In this document: piece after piece, positions 33,156-41,664 of the stretch | Position numbering within the stretch: the stretch's first letter is position 1 | Layout of the letters: every line of letters begins with the position of its first letter | Assembly: GCA_021789735.1 (NCBI GenBank) | Contig: JAJYJB010000001.1 | Span: 1 to 62,391, forward strand | DNA from: Nitrospirota bacterium | GTDB taxonomy: Bacteria; Nitrospirota; Thermodesulfovibrionia; Thermodesulfovibrionales; JdFR-88 | Direction: 5' to 3' | DNA length: 62,391 nt | Position numbers and translations under genes: made by a program | Notes under the pieces: model-generated | What the model was told of the DNA's origin: nothing | Database searches by the model: none | What the model saw: the letters and a program-made list of their open reading frames with translations, nothing else

Positions 33156-33291
33156 AAAACCGGGCTGGCCGTGACTTTCATGGGGCCGGGCCCATTCCGC
33201 GCGCTCATTGACATATTTTAACCCACACGGGCATCTTTTTTTGCCCGCGGGGGAGAGGTCTTTCTGGACGTGCAGGCTCTTATGTTATTAT

Positions 33292-33300
33292 TGATACCAT
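33292..33300 (+). promoter_or_regulatory. extended -10 box 7 bases before the cysteine synthase start
   Basis: TGATACCAT is followed by seven bases and then the ATG at 33308. The same TGATACCAT plus 7 layout precedes the TPR gene at 43430. It implies a leaderless transcript. Confidence 0.5.
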
Positions 33301-33307
33301 ATTCCCC

Positions 33308-34216
33308 ATGAGCGTGCTTGACTGCATAGGGAGGACGCCTCTTGTCCTCATTGAGAACCTGAACCCCAACGGCGATGTGCGCGTGTTTGCCAAGCTTGAG
33401 GGCGCCAACCCTGGCGGCTCAGTTAAAGACAGGATCGCGCTTTACATGATAGAGACGGCGCAGAAGGAAGGCAGGCTCAGCAAGGACAAGATCATACTTG
33501 AGGCCACAAGCGGGAACACCGGCATCGGGCTTGCCATGGTGGGAGCGGCAAAAGGGCTGAAGGTGAAGCTTGTGATGCCGGCGTGTGTCAGCCTGGAAAG
33601 AAGGCGCACGCTTGAGGCCCTCGGGGCGGAGCTGGTGCTGAGCCCGGCCGATGAGGGGACAGACGGGGCAATAAGGCTTGCCGCAAAGATAATGGCTTCC
33701 TCTCCGGATGTCTACTACATGCCGGACCAGTTCAACAACCCTGCCAACATCCTGGCCCATTACGAGACGACCGGCAGGGAGATAATAGAGCAGACGCAGG
33801 GGACTGTTACACATTTTGTCGCCGGCATGGGCACCACGGGGACCATCATGGGGACAGGCAAGCGGCTGAAGGAGTTCCGGAAGGAAATAAGGGTGATCGG
33901 GGTTGAGCCTTACCTGGGCCACAAGATACAGGGACTAAAGAACATGCAGGAGTCCATAGTGCCGGGCATTTATGACCGCGGCGCTCTTGATGAAAAGATA
34001 AATGTGAATGACGATGACGCCTTCCGCACCGCCAGGGACCTTGCCGTGCGGGAGGGCCTTTTTGTGGGGATGTCCAGCGGTGCGGCCGCGTTCGCTGCCC
34101 TTGAACTTGCGCGGAAGCTGGACCATGGCACCATCGTGACCATACTGCCCGACCGGGGAGACCGCTATCTTTCCACCTCCCTCTTTGCTTCCGTCTGCGC
34201 CAAGTGCCCGCCGTAA
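33308..34216 (+). CDS. PLP-dependent cysteine synthase (CysK/CysM family)
   Basis: 302 residues. The PLP lysine is in [10 protein letters not shown] (about 37-46). The substrate loop [13 protein letters not shown] (about 67-79), the phosphate-binding [12 protein letters not shown] and the C-terminal [12 protein letters not shown] are all present. The protein makes cysteine from O-acetylserine, or possibly from O-phosphoserine or thiosulfate. The short length and the asparagine loop fit CysM-like members. An unusual CAKC motif near the end might bind a metal. No O-acetyltransferase is adjacent. It is placed beside thiolation and cofactor-sulfur genes. Confidence 0.9.
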   Translation: MSVLDCIGRTPLVLIENLNPNGDVRVFAKLEGANPGGSVKDRIALYMIETAQKEGRLSKDKIILEATSGNTGIGLAMVGAAKGLKVKLVMPACVSLERRRTLEALGAELVLSPADEGTDGAIRLAAKIMASSPDVYYMPDQFNNPANILAHYETTGREIIEQTQGTVTHFVAGMGTTGTIMGTGKRLKEFRKEIRVIGVEPYLGHKIQGLKNMQESIVPGIYDRGALDEKINVNDDDAFRTARDLAVREGLFVGMSSGAAAFAALELARKLDHGTIVTILPDRGDRYLSTSLFASVCAKCPP

Positions 34217-34223
34217 ACGGGCT

Positions 34224-35171
34224 TCAGTTTTTTTTTATTTTCAGATATTCGTAGAGCCCCGGCAGGGAGCCCGCGGCCGTAGACAGAAACAGCGCAAAGG
34301 AAAGCGCGGTGGCCGTTTGCGGCGAAACCCCTACGGAGCCAAAGAGCAGCACGAAGGACGCCTCCCGGATGCCCAGGCCGGAGATGGAAAGCGGTATGGA
34401 AGAAAAGGTCGTGATGAGGGGCACGAAGACGAAGAAAAGCGGAAGGCTGACATCCATCCCAAAACCCCTCGCAAGCACATAGACCGAAATGTTGCTTATG
34501 CTCTGCACCACCAGCGAAACGAGCAGCCCTTTGAAGAGCGCCCGTTTCCCGTAGGTGCCGAAATATCCGTAGAAGTCCGCCAGGAGCCTTATCCGCCCGC
34601 CCAGCCTGAGCTTGAAAAAAAGCAGGCTCATGAATACAAACGCGGCGAAGATCGCAGGGATGAGCCAGGCCAGCCCTTTGCCTTTAAGATACGGGAGCCC
34701 CACGGGGTAGGCCAGAAAGGCTATGAGCATGAGGGCCGTGAACCCCAGGTACCTGTCCATGAATATGGAGGCCATGGACTCCGCCATCCTGCCCGTTTCC
34801 TTGTAAACATAGTAGCCCTTTACCGCGTCTCCCCCGATCATTCCCGGAAGGAACGTATTGAAAAAACTCCCGAGCATGTAAAGGGAGAAGAATTTTTTAA
34901 GGGCAAGCCTTGCGGACAGGAAGAGCCGCCACCTGAAGCAGGAAACGAACGTGCCAAGGATATAAAGACCGGCGGCAGCCAGAAAATACCATGCGTCCAT
35001 GCCCCTTATGGTCTGGAGCACCTTCTGAAAGCCGGCTTTGTGCAGGACGAACCAGAGGAGCCCGCCGCTGACGGCGAGCTTGAGCATCAGCACAAGGCCC
35101 TTCCTGATGGTCTTGTAAATGCCGTTCGGGCCTTTTTTGCTTTTATCCGCGGTTGCCGCTGTCATGGCCAA
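34224..35171 (-). CDS. YbhN/AglD-like membrane flippase-type protein
   Basis: 315 residues with about eight membrane helices; family pattern LPGMIGGDAVKGYYVYKETGR near 95-115 and PLSISGLGIREASFVLLFGS near 260-280, as in UPF0104/lysylphosphatidylglycerol synthase transmembrane domains. Such proteins in glycan loci are thought to help lipid-linked sugar handling. The start lies 29 bases inside the downstream end of the GT2 gene, so the two are coupled, with the GT39-type gene upstream. Confidence 0.82.
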   Translation of the reverse strand: MAMTAATADKSKKGPNGIYKTIRKGLVLMLKLAVSGGLLWFVLHKAGFQKVLQTIRGMDAWYFLAAAGLYILGTFVSCFRWRLFLSARLALKKFFSLYMLGSFFNTFLPGMIGGDAVKGYYVYKETGRMAESMASIFMDRYLGFTALMLIAFLAYPVGLPYLKGKGLAWLIPAIFAAFVFMSLLFFKLRLGGRIRLLADFYGYFGTYGKRALFKGLLVSLVVQSISNISVYVLARGFGMDVSLPLFFVFVPLITTFSSIPLSISGLGIREASFVLLFGSVGVSPQTATALSFALFLSTAAGSLPGLYEYLKIKKN

Positions 35172-36111
35172 GGACTTTCCTTAGGGCATAAATGGGTTTT
35201 TTCTGGCTCTCGTGATAGACACGCACGAGCATCTCGCCAAGAAGCCCCATGCCTATAAGCTGTATGCCTATGATTATGAGCAGCACGCCCAGAAGCAGCA
35301 GCGGCCTGCCGCCGATGGACCTGCCAAGGAACAGTTTCTGAAAGGCCAGATAAACGGAAACGGCGAATCCGGCCAGGGTGCTTGCGAGCCCCATGGGGCC
35401 AAAAAACTGGATGGGCTTCGTGGAGAAACTCTGGAGGAACTTTACGGTTATGAGGTCCAGGAAGACCTTTACCGTCCTTGTTATGCCGTACTTGGACTTG
35501 CCCCTTGTCCTCGGGTGATGGGTGGTCTCCACCTCAGCCACCTTTACCCCGTACCAGTTTGCCACGGCGGGAATGAAACGGTGCATCTCCCCGTACAGCC
35601 TGAGGTTGTTTACGACCTCCTTCCTGTAGGCCTTGAGCGAGCAGCCGTAATCATGGAGTTCCACGCCGGTGACCTTGCCTATCAGCCAGTTGGCTATGGC
35701 GGAGGGGAGCCTCCGGTTCAGGAAGGGGTCTTTCCTGTTCTTGCGCCACCCGCTCACCAGGTCGTACTTGTCCGCCATCTGATACAGTTTCGGTATGTCG
35801 GCAGGGTCGTTCTGGAGGTCCCCGTCCATTGTGATTATCACGTCGCCCATGGAGTGGTCGAACCCGGCGGCAAAGGCCGCCGTCTGCCCGAAGTTGCGCC
35901 TGAACTCAAGCACCAGGACGTTTTTGTCCGCGGTCAGGTCCTCAAGGGCGGAGGCGGTCCCATCCGTGCTGCCGTCATCTACGAATATGATCTCGTAGTT
36001 CACGCCCATTCCGTCAAGCACCGGCTTGAGCGCCGCATAAAGGGGGGCGATATTGTCCTCCTCGTTATAGACCGGAATTACGACAGAGAGGTCTTTGCCA
36101 TTTTTTTGCAT
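35143..36111 (-). CDS. family 2 glycosyltransferase (polyprenyl-phosphate sugar transferase type)
   Basis: 322 residues. The GT-A domain begins LSVVIPVYNEEDNIAPLY; the metal-binding DGDLQNDPADIP and the EVETTHHPRTRGKSKYG motif are typical of ArnC/GtrB/DPM1-type enzymes. Two C-terminal membrane helices (about 235-260 and 272-300) complete the GtrB-like layout. It would transfer a sugar from a nucleotide donor to polyprenyl phosphate, making the lipid-linked donor for the neighbouring GT39-like enzyme. Confidence 0.92.
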   Translation of the reverse strand: MQKNGKDLSVVIPVYNEEDNIAPLYAALKPVLDGMGVNYEIIFVDDGSTDGTASALEDLTADKNVLVLEFRRNFGQTAAFAAGFDHSMGDVIITMDGDLQNDPADIPKLYQMADKYDLVSGWRKNRKDPFLNRRLPSAIANWLIGKVTGVELHDYGCSLKAYRKEVVNNLRLYGEMHRFIPAVANWYGVKVAEVETTHHPRTRGKSKYGITRTVKVFLDLITVKFLQSFSTKPIQFFGPMGLASTLAGFAVSVYLAFQKLFLGRSIGGRPLLLLGVLLIIIGIQLIGMGLLGEMLVRVYHESQKKPIYALRKVLGHDSGNRG

Positions 36112-36126
36112 ATCTTTTATAAGTGC

Positions 36127-37719
36127 CTAATACTCCTTTATTGGCGCTTCCTTCATGCCCTTGAAACCGTAACACGTATAGATCGTGTACACGGAGAGCA
36201 GCTTGCCTTTTTTGTCCCTGCCGGTCACGATTCTGCCGTCAACCTCTTTTTCGATGAACGTCTTTTTCGTGAAGCTGGCAAAGGCGTCTTTGACCGCCCC
36301 GGGCAGGTCCGCAGCGCCTATTGTAACAAATACGGCGTTTTCCCCGCGCAGTCTCTCGAAACCCGGCCAAAGGTCATACTGGTTCATTCTCCGCCCGGTC
36401 CTGGCGCAGTAAGTGATCGGATGGCCTTTCATGTAAAAGGCAAGCTCGGAGGAGGCCTGATATGCATCCGAGAACACGAAATAAGGGGCCGGGGGCGCCT
36501 TTTTTTCCACCTCGGCCGCAAGCTCCCTCCATCCCCTCAGCCTGGACTGGAGGTCCAGCTTTGGCGGCAGGCCGGCAATGGAAGGGTAATAGACCACGGC
36601 GGCGGCAAAAGCGCAGGTCGCCACAGCCAGGGCCGCCAGGGCTTTTTTCCTTCCCGAATGGCCTCCCTCGGAATATTTTTTTCTCTTCCCCAGAAAGACA
36701 TGGCTGAATGCGAAGAGTCCCGTTATGTAGCCGGCCATCGCCCAGTTGGCCTGGACCTTCCCCTGAATGCTCTTCAGCAGGAAGAAGACGAGCGTGGGGG
36801 CCGCAAACCAGAAGGAAAAACGGCCTCCCCATATCGGGTTTTCAGATAAACGCAGGAGCGGCTCCTTCCTGTCTTTAACGATGGCGTAGACCATAAGGGC
36901 AAACAGGACGGGGGTAATGACGCCGAACTGGGAGCCCAGGAACTGGAAAAAGCTCTTTGCGGACACCCTCAGGCCGGCCTGTATGTCCGCATGGCCCATC
37001 TCGTGCCGGAAGTTCACCCAGTTGTGGTGCGCGTTCCAGTACAAGAGCGGGGCGAAGAGGACCATGCAGGCAAGAAGCCCTGCGTATGGGCGCAGGGAAA
37101 GGAGCCTCTTCCTTTCTCTGCCCGACACGAGATACAGGAACACGGAGAGTATGAAAAAAGACATGGTGAGCTTGGTAAGCATCCCGGCCCCCACCGCAAG
37201 CCCGGTGGCCACCCAGTCCCAGGCCCTGTCCGTTTTAAGCGCTTTTTGGAAGAGAAAAAGCGCCAGTATCCAGAAGAACAGGATGGGGGCGTCGATAGTC
37301 ATGATGACGCCAAAAACGGAAAAAAGCGGCACTATCTGGAAGAGGGCCGAGGCCCATATCCCCGTCTCCTCGTCATAAAGCTCCCTGCCAAGCATGTACA
37401 GAAGAACGCTCCCGCCAAGCGAGAGGAGCGGGGCAAAAAACCTGACGCCAAATTCCGTGTTGCCGAAAAGGATGGTGCCGGCCTTTATCAGCCAGGCTAT
37501 GATGGGGCCTTTGGAGTAATACCCGATCGCAAGCCGCCTTGACCACTCCCAGTAATGGGCCTCATCAGGGCTCAGGTTGACGTTTCCGTGCCATATGAAA
37601 TAGAACCTGAAAAGCGTCATGGCGGCAAGGAACATCATGAGACCGCCCTTCATGGCGGCCCTGTTTTGGGGTATGGACTTCCCGCTCACCGGTCTTATGC
37701 CGGACCGCCGTATGTACAT
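36127..37719 (-). CDS. GT39/ArnT-like membrane glycosyltransferase
   Basis: 530 residues with about 10-12 membrane helices. The catalytic first loop is visible as NLSPDEAHYWEWSRRLAIGYYSKGP near 47-72 (acidic DE plus the YYSKGP segment), as in ArnT and protein mannosyltransferases. A soluble domain of about 130 residues ends the protein. It would move a sugar from polyprenyl phosphate onto lipid A, glycan or protein in the periplasm. I keep the ATG at 37719 because GGAG lies 6 bases upstream. It is the first gene of the three-gene glycan unit. Confidence 0.88.
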   Translation of the reverse strand: MYIRRSGIRPVSGKSIPQNRAAMKGGLMMFLAAMTLFRFYFIWHGNVNLSPDEAHYWEWSRRLAIGYYSKGPIIAWLIKAGTILFGNTEFGVRFFAPLLSLGGSVLLYMLGRELYDEETGIWASALFQIVPLFSVFGVIMTIDAPILFFWILALFLFQKALKTDRAWDWVATGLAVGAGMLTKLTMSFFILSVFLYLVSGRERKRLLSLRPYAGLLACMVLFAPLLYWNAHHNWVNFRHEMGHADIQAGLRVSAKSFFQFLGSQFGVITPVLFALMVYAIVKDRKEPLLRLSENPIWGGRFSFWFAAPTLVFFLLKSIQGKVQANWAMAGYITGLFAFSHVFLGKRKKYSEGGHSGRKKALAALAVATCAFAAAVVYYPSIAGLPPKLDLQSRLRGWRELAAEVEKKAPPAPYFVFSDAYQASSELAFYMKGHPITYCARTGRRMNQYDLWPGFERLRGENAVFVTIGAADLPGAVKDAFASFTKKTFIEKEVDGRIVTGRDKKGKLLSVYTIYTCYGFKGMKEAPIKEY

Positions 37720-37808
37720 TTGCAGCTCCGGGACTGGCAGGCATGGCCAGACAGTGGATTAAAAGGACCGCTCATGGGATTAACGCGGGTCATAATGGGA
37801 AGGACCTT

Positions 37809-38159
37809 TCAGTTTTGTACGGCATCACTCAGGATCGACCTTACAAGCTCTCTCATCTCGTCAATGCGGAAGGGCTTCTGGATATATGGGGTCGTGTTTT
37901 CAGGCGCCTGACCACCGCTTATGAAGAGGAATTTGGCCCCGGGGCACCTGGACCTGGCGCTTTCGGCCAGCTCTGCGGTGGAGGAGCCCGGGATATGGAG
38001 GTCCATTATTATGAGGCCAAAGCTGTTCAGGGAAAGGGCCTGCAGACAGGAATCGCCGTCCTTCACCGCCGTGACCTCATAGCCCGCCTTGCTTAAGGCC
38101 CGGTCAATCGTGGAAAGCACGAGCGGTTCATCATCGACCACAAGAATCTTTTTGTTCAC
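37809..38159 (-). CDS. stand-alone receiver-domain protein
   Basis: 116 residues with a GTG start (NKKILVVDDEP). Phospho-acceptor Asp lies in GLIIMDLHIPG, the Thr/Ser position in FLFISGGQ and the Lys in IQKPFR. No output domain. It is divergent from the symporter gene, with 32 bases between starts, and both may share a regulatory region. The partner kinase is not obvious here. Confidence 0.85.
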   Translation of the reverse strand: MNKKILVVDDEPLVLSTIDRALSKAGYEVTAVKDGDSCLQALSLNSFGLIIMDLHIPGSSTAELAESARSRCPGAKFLFISGGQAPENTTPYIQKPFRIDEMRELVRSILSDAVQN

Positions 38160-38166
38160 TGTTAAT

Positions 38167-38189
38167 AATTTAGCATGAAAAGGTATGAT
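38167..38189. promoter_or_regulatory. back-to-back -10 boxes of the receiver and symporter genes
   Basis: On the minus strand TAAATT (38172-38167) lies 7 bases before the GTG at 38159. On the plus strand TATGAT (38184-38189) lies 8 bases before the second in-frame ATG (38198) of the symporter. Both would give leaderless messages. The -35 elements are weak. Confidence 0.35.
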
Positions 38190-38191
38190 AA

Positions 38192-39883
38192 ATGAACATG
38201 CAGCCCGCAGACTGGCTTATAGTGGCGCTTTTCATGGTGGTATCCCTTGCCGTTGGCCTCTATTTCACCCGCAGGGCCTCTTCGGGGCTCGGTGAGTTCT
38301 TCCTGTCCGGCAGGAACCTGCCCTGGTGGATTGCCGGCACATCGATGGCGGCCACTTCTTTTTCAGCCGATACGCCCCTCTATGTGACCGGACTTGTCCG
38401 GGAGCACGGCATATATGAGAACTGGCAGTGGTGGTGCTTCATACTAAGCGGGATGCTCTCCGTCTTTTTTTTCGCCAGGCTCTGGAGGAGGCTTGGCATT
38501 GTAACGGACGTTGAGCTCATAAACCTGAGATACTCCGGGAAAGAGGCGTCGGTGCTCCGTGGTTTCAAGGCGCTTTATTTTTCCTTTGCCATCCACACGA
38601 TAATAAAGGCGCAGGTGATCCTGGCGATGGCCAAGATAATGGACGTGGCCCTGGGGTGGGGCAAGTGGGAGAGCATCGGCATCTCGTGCGGCGTCACGAT
38701 CGCCTACACGATGCTGTCCGGCTACTGGGGCGTGGTGACCACCGATTTCCTCCAGTTCATAATAGCCATGACGGGGGCCGTGGTGCTGGCTTTTGCGGCC
38801 AGCGCCAAGGCGGGAGGCATTGCCCATATTGAAGCTGTCCTGCCCGCGCATGTGATGGGCTTTTTCCCGTCGCCTGGAGGGGCGGCATTCATGGCCTTCC
38901 TGGGTTATATCTCGCTCAGCTGGTGGTCCAAGTACTCCTCGGACGGCGGAGGCGTGCTGGTGCAGCGCATGGCGTCCTCAAAGGACGAAAAGCATAGCTT
39001 CCTGGCCACGCTCTATTTCAACGTGGTGACCTTCGCGCTCAGGACATGGCCCTGGGTAATAGCCGCTCTGGCCTCGCTTGTCCTTTATCCCAGGTTTGCG
39101 GACAACGAGGCCGTCTACCCGAAAATGATGATGGACCTGCTGCCCGTCGGGCTCCGCGGGCTCATGCTGGCCTCTTTTTTTGCGGCTTTCATGTCCTGCC
39201 TGAGCACTTACCTGAACCTTTCCTCCGCTTACTTCGTGAACGATTTCTACAAGCCTTTCATCAAAAAAGGGAAGGATGACAGGCATTATATCAGGGTGGC
39301 CCGCATCATGGTGCTCGTGCTCTCGGCGGCCACCGCTGTCATCACCTATAATGTATCTTCCATAATAGGGGTCTTTAAATTCCTTATAGCCTTCGGTTCC
39401 GGGACCGGCCTTGTATACATAATGAGGTGGTTCTGGTGGAGGATAAACGCCTGGAGCGAAATATCGGCCCTCATATCTTCCAGCCTGGCAACGGCGGTCG
39501 TTTATCTGAGCCGCACCTTCGCCCATACGCCGTATTACGACAGGCTTGCGCTGATAATCGGTTTTTCCACGGCGGTATGGGTAGTGGTGACCTTTCTGAC
39601 AAAGCCCGTTGAGATGGAAAAGCTCAAGGATTTTTACAGGAGGACAAAGCCCGGAGGGTTTGGCTGGGGACCGGTAAAGGCCTTGCTTCCGGAAGCTGAC
39701 CGCACCGGCTCCGGGGCGCTTTCCGGGGCGCTTGCCCAGTGGGTGCTGGGCTGCGTTTTCCTGGTGGGTCTCACCATAGGGGTGGGAGAGGCCGTCCTTG
39801 GGTTTTATCTGCCCGCTTTCCTGTGGCTCCTGGCGTCTGCGCTGACCGCCTTTAAACTCTACAGGCCCGGCTCTTTCGCCTGA
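38192..39883 (+). CDS. sodium:solute symporter (SSS family)
   Basis: 563 residues with about 13-14 membrane helices. SSS landmarks are GEFFLSGRNLPWWIAGTSMAATSFSADTP split across helices 1-2 and the family-typical SWWSKYSSDGG. It would take up an organic or inorganic solute with Na+; the substrate cannot be predicted. The ATG at 38198 is as likely as 38192, because a TATGAT box ends 8 bases before it and no Shine-Dalgarno is present. Confidence 0.88.
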   Translation: MNMQPADWLIVALFMVVSLAVGLYFTRRASSGLGEFFLSGRNLPWWIAGTSMAATSFSADTPLYVTGLVREHGIYENWQWWCFILSGMLSVFFFARLWRRLGIVTDVELINLRYSGKEASVLRGFKALYFSFAIHTIIKAQVILAMAKIMDVALGWGKWESIGISCGVTIAYTMLSGYWGVVTTDFLQFIIAMTGAVVLAFAASAKAGGIAHIEAVLPAHVMGFFPSPGGAAFMAFLGYISLSWWSKYSSDGGGVLVQRMASSKDEKHSFLATLYFNVVTFALRTWPWVIAALASLVLYPRFADNEAVYPKMMMDLLPVGLRGLMLASFFAAFMSCLSTYLNLSSAYFVNDFYKPFIKKGKDDRHYIRVARIMVLVLSAATAVITYNVSSIIGVFKFLIAFGSGTGLVYIMRWFWWRINAWSEISALISSSLATAVVYLSRTFAHTPYYDRLALIIGFSTAVWVVVTFLTKPVEMEKLKDFYRRTKPGGFGWGPVKALLPEADRTGSGALSGALAQWVLGCVFLVGLTIGVGEAVLGFYLPAFLWLLASALTAFKLYRPGSFA

Positions 39884-39943
39884 ACTTTGCGCCTGCGCGC
39901 TCTGCGCCGCCCCGCATCCGTTCGTATTCGGGCCCTTTCCCGG

Positions 39944-39971
39944 TTGCGTTTTCATCCGGCTTAGCTATGAT
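39944..39971 (+). promoter_or_regulatory. promoter of the LuxR-type gene
   Basis: TTGCGT (39944-39949) and TATGAT (39966-39971) with a 16-base spacer. The leader is about 45 bases and contains GGGAGGGGG before the start. Confidence 0.5.
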
Positions 39972-40021
39972 TTATAAGGGGGAAGTTTTTTTAAAAACCA
40001 TCGGGAGGGGGCGGCTCGGTG

Positions 40022-40573
40022 ATGATGGTTGGAATTGCCAGGACCAGCGAAATGGCGCTAAGGGCCAGGATTGCCTTAAGGGGACTGGACATGGCTTTGG
40101 ACAGGGAGCCCGCCCTTTTTATCGGGCAGGACGGAAAGCCCTGGATGAACGAGCAGGCAAGCCTCTTTATCGCGGAAAAGGGGCTTTGCTGCGAAGACCT
40201 GGTGGAAAGGATAAAGGCGGGGGAAGGCCGGCTCAGGGAGATGCTGCTGCAGGACATCCGCCTGGAACTTATAGGATTGCCCGGGGGCGGCCTTCTGGTG
40301 CTGCTTAAGAACGCCCCGAGCGATTCCGGGCCCAAGTCCGCATTGACGCCAAAGGAGCGGCAGGTGCTCATAATGCTCATCAAGGGGCTTTCAAACAAGC
40401 AGATCGCCAGTTCGCTGAAGATGAGCCCGGGGACTGTAAACAGCCACCTGGATAACATATATAGAAAGTTCGGGTGCTCAGGCAGGCTGCAGGCATGCCT
40501 TACCGCCCTGAACAGGGGGTTTGTCTGCATGCCAAGGGAAAAAAAGAGGACGCAGGAGAAGAAAACAAGATAG
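40022..40573 (+). CDS. LuxR-type HTH transcriptional regulator
   Basis: 183 residues from the ATG at 40022, about 10 bases after GGGAGGGGG; a GTG codon directly before it and another ATG after it are alternatives. The C-terminal LuxR/GerE domain (about 115-175) reads LTPKERQVLIMLIKGLSNKQ then IASSLKMSPGTVNSHLDNIYRKF. The N-terminal 100 residues resemble a shortened PAS-like sensor (PALFIGQDGKPWMNEQA) without a receiver. It binds DNA as a dimer; targets are unknown. A MITE-like element begins 6 bases after its stop. Confidence 0.85.
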   Translation: MMVGIARTSEMALRARIALRGLDMALDREPALFIGQDGKPWMNEQASLFIAEKGLCCEDLVERIKAGEGRLREMLLQDIRLELIGLPGGGLLVLLKNAPSDSGPKSALTPKERQVLIMLIKGLSNKQIASSLKMSPGTVNSHLDNIYRKFGCSGRLQACLTALNRGFVCMPREKKRTQEKKTR

Positions 40574-40578
40574 ACTGG

Positions 40579-40772
40579 GACCTATCTCAAGATTGCTTCT
40601 GGCTTCAAGAGGCTGAAATCGCGGCATACCGCGTCATTAAAGCAAAAACCGTCCTCAACGCAGCGCTGTTACGCCTCCGGGCGGTTTTCCCCTTTCTTCC
40701 CCCCCTTTAGAAAAAATATTACTGCCACGATTTCCTCCTGCTTTCATTTCGGGATCAATTTTGAGATAGGTC
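40579..40772. mobile_element. MITE-like element with terminal inverted repeats
   Basis: GACCTATCTCAA (40579-40590) is repeated exactly inverted as TTGAGATAGGTC (40761-40772). The similarity continues inward (ATTG and three further positions, about 19 of 24). The 194-bp unit has no open frame and fills most of the gap between the LuxR and iscR genes. No clear target duplication is visible. Confidence 0.45.
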
Positions 40773-40829
40773 GTCTTTAAAAGATCCCCTGGTCTCCTTT
40801 TTTGTTTCGCGGGCTGTTACGCCGCAAAA

Positions 40830-40854
40830 ATACTTGACAATATTAGTAAAGTAT
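40830..40854 (+). promoter_or_regulatory. IscR type-1-like operator overlapping the iscR promoter
   Basis: The 25-base site begins ATACTTGAC and ends AGTATwithin the spacer; compared with the E. coli IscR type-1 consensus (ATASYYGACTRWWWYAGTCRRSTAT, as I recall it) it agrees at 23 of 25 positions. It covers the -35 TTGACA, so bound regulator would block polymerase. Confidence 0.75.
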
Positions 40855-40860
40855 TATAAA
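40834..40860 (+). promoter_or_regulatory. promoter of the isc operon
   Basis: TTGACA (40834-40839) and TATAAA (40855-40860) with a short 15-base spacer. The ATG at 40868 follows after 7 bases, again a leaderless layout. A short spacer often needs regulation to fire well. Confidence 0.55.
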
Positions 40861-40867
40861 AATAATT

Positions 40868-41401
40868 ATGCTTAAATTGTCGACGAAGGGCCAGTACGGG
40901 GTAAGGGCCATGTTCGAGATATCCAGGGGGTATCCTGATGGGCCTGTCGCCATAAAGGAGATAGCGGCAAGGCAGGACGTCTCCGTGGCCTATCTGGAGC
41001 AGATATTGAACACGCTCAGAAAATCCGGGCTTATCACGAGCGTGAGGGGGCCCGGCGGCGGCTATCTGCTTTCCCGCCGTCCGGAGGAAATAAGCATAGG
41101 GGAGATATTGAGGGGCCTTGATGGGCCTATAGCCCTGACGGCCTGTCAGGACCCTATGGGAGGATGCGTAAGGGCCGACGGCTGCGTTACATCTCTTTTG
41201 TGGAAGGCGCTCGGCGAAAAGATAGAGGGTTTCCTGGACGCCATGACCCTTCAGGACCTGCTTGCCGGCAAAAGCAAAAAACAAAAACAAAAAAACCTTT
41301 CAGCGCCAAGGCATGCGTCCGATGAGGCGCAAAAGCGGGACGATGAAGCCCAAAAGCCGGGGCGGGAGTTTTTTGAAAGAACGGGGAAGGTAGGGGCATG
41401 A
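40868..41401 (+). CDS. iscR: Rrf2-family regulator, IscR-like
   Basis: 177 residues. The winged-helix N-terminus reads LSTKGQYGVRAMFEISRGYP and the recognition region DVSVAYLEQILNTLRKSGL. Three Fe-S cysteines, C93, C100 and C106, are spaced as in IscR (CQDPMGGC then CVRADGC), so it should sense the Fe-S state. The C-terminal 45 residues are lysine- and charge-rich. Its own promoter carries an IscR type-1-like site, so negative autoregulation of the operon by the holo form is the obvious model. It is followed after 7 bases by the TusA-like gene. Confidence 0.9.
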   Translation: MLKLSTKGQYGVRAMFEISRGYPDGPVAIKEIAARQDVSVAYLEQILNTLRKSGLITSVRGPGGGYLLSRRPEEISIGEILRGLDGPIALTACQDPMGGCVRADGCVTSLLWKALGEKIEGFLDAMTLQDLLAGKSKKQKQKNLSAPRHASDEAQKRDDEAQKPGREFFERTGKVGA

Positions 41402-41408
41402 GCCTTCA

Positions 41409-41660
41409 ATGAAGTTCGTGGAGGGGATAAAGGCGGACGTTACCGCCGATATTGTATACATGATGTGCCCCATGCACCTTCTGAAGCTGGAAGAGATGAT
41501 GAAGACGCTTGAGAGCGGGCAGGTGCTGCAGATAATGACCGACTACGACGGTGCGCTCACGGACATACCGGAGTGGTGCGAAAAGACGGGCAATGAGTTT
41601 CTCGGGATAGAGGAAGCTCCCGATTTTTATAAATTCTTTATCAGAAAGAAAGGAAGGTAG
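41409..41660 (+). CDS. TusA-like sulfur carrier with CPMH motif
   Basis: 83 residues with the beta-alpha-beta-alpha-beta outline of TusA/SirA: DIVYMMCPMHLLKLEEMMKTLES, then VLQIMTDYDGALTDIPEWCEKTGNEFLGIEE. The active cysteine of TusA lies in CPxP; here the motif is CPMH (C22), with the second proline lost. A second cysteine (C57, PEWC) is present. TusA proteins accept persulfide sulfur from desulfurases and pass it on. Placed between iscR and iscS-like, it may deliver sulfur to the scaffold. The stop is 4 bases before the iscS-like ATG. Confidence 0.75.
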   Translation: MKFVEGIKADVTADIVYMMCPMHLLKLEEMMKTLESGQVLQIMTDYDGALTDIPEWCEKTGNEFLGIEEAPDFYKFFIRKKGR

Positions 41661-41664
41661 CAGG

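Noticed and set aside
34185..35258. 357-residue plus-strand frame
   Set aside because: Antisense to the flippase-type gene, rich in Arg, Gly, Glu, Gln and His, a typical shadow of a high-GC gene.
35212..36849. 545-residue plus-strand frame
   Set aside because: Antisense to the GT2 and GT39 genes, which have clear motifs. The composition is shadow-like.
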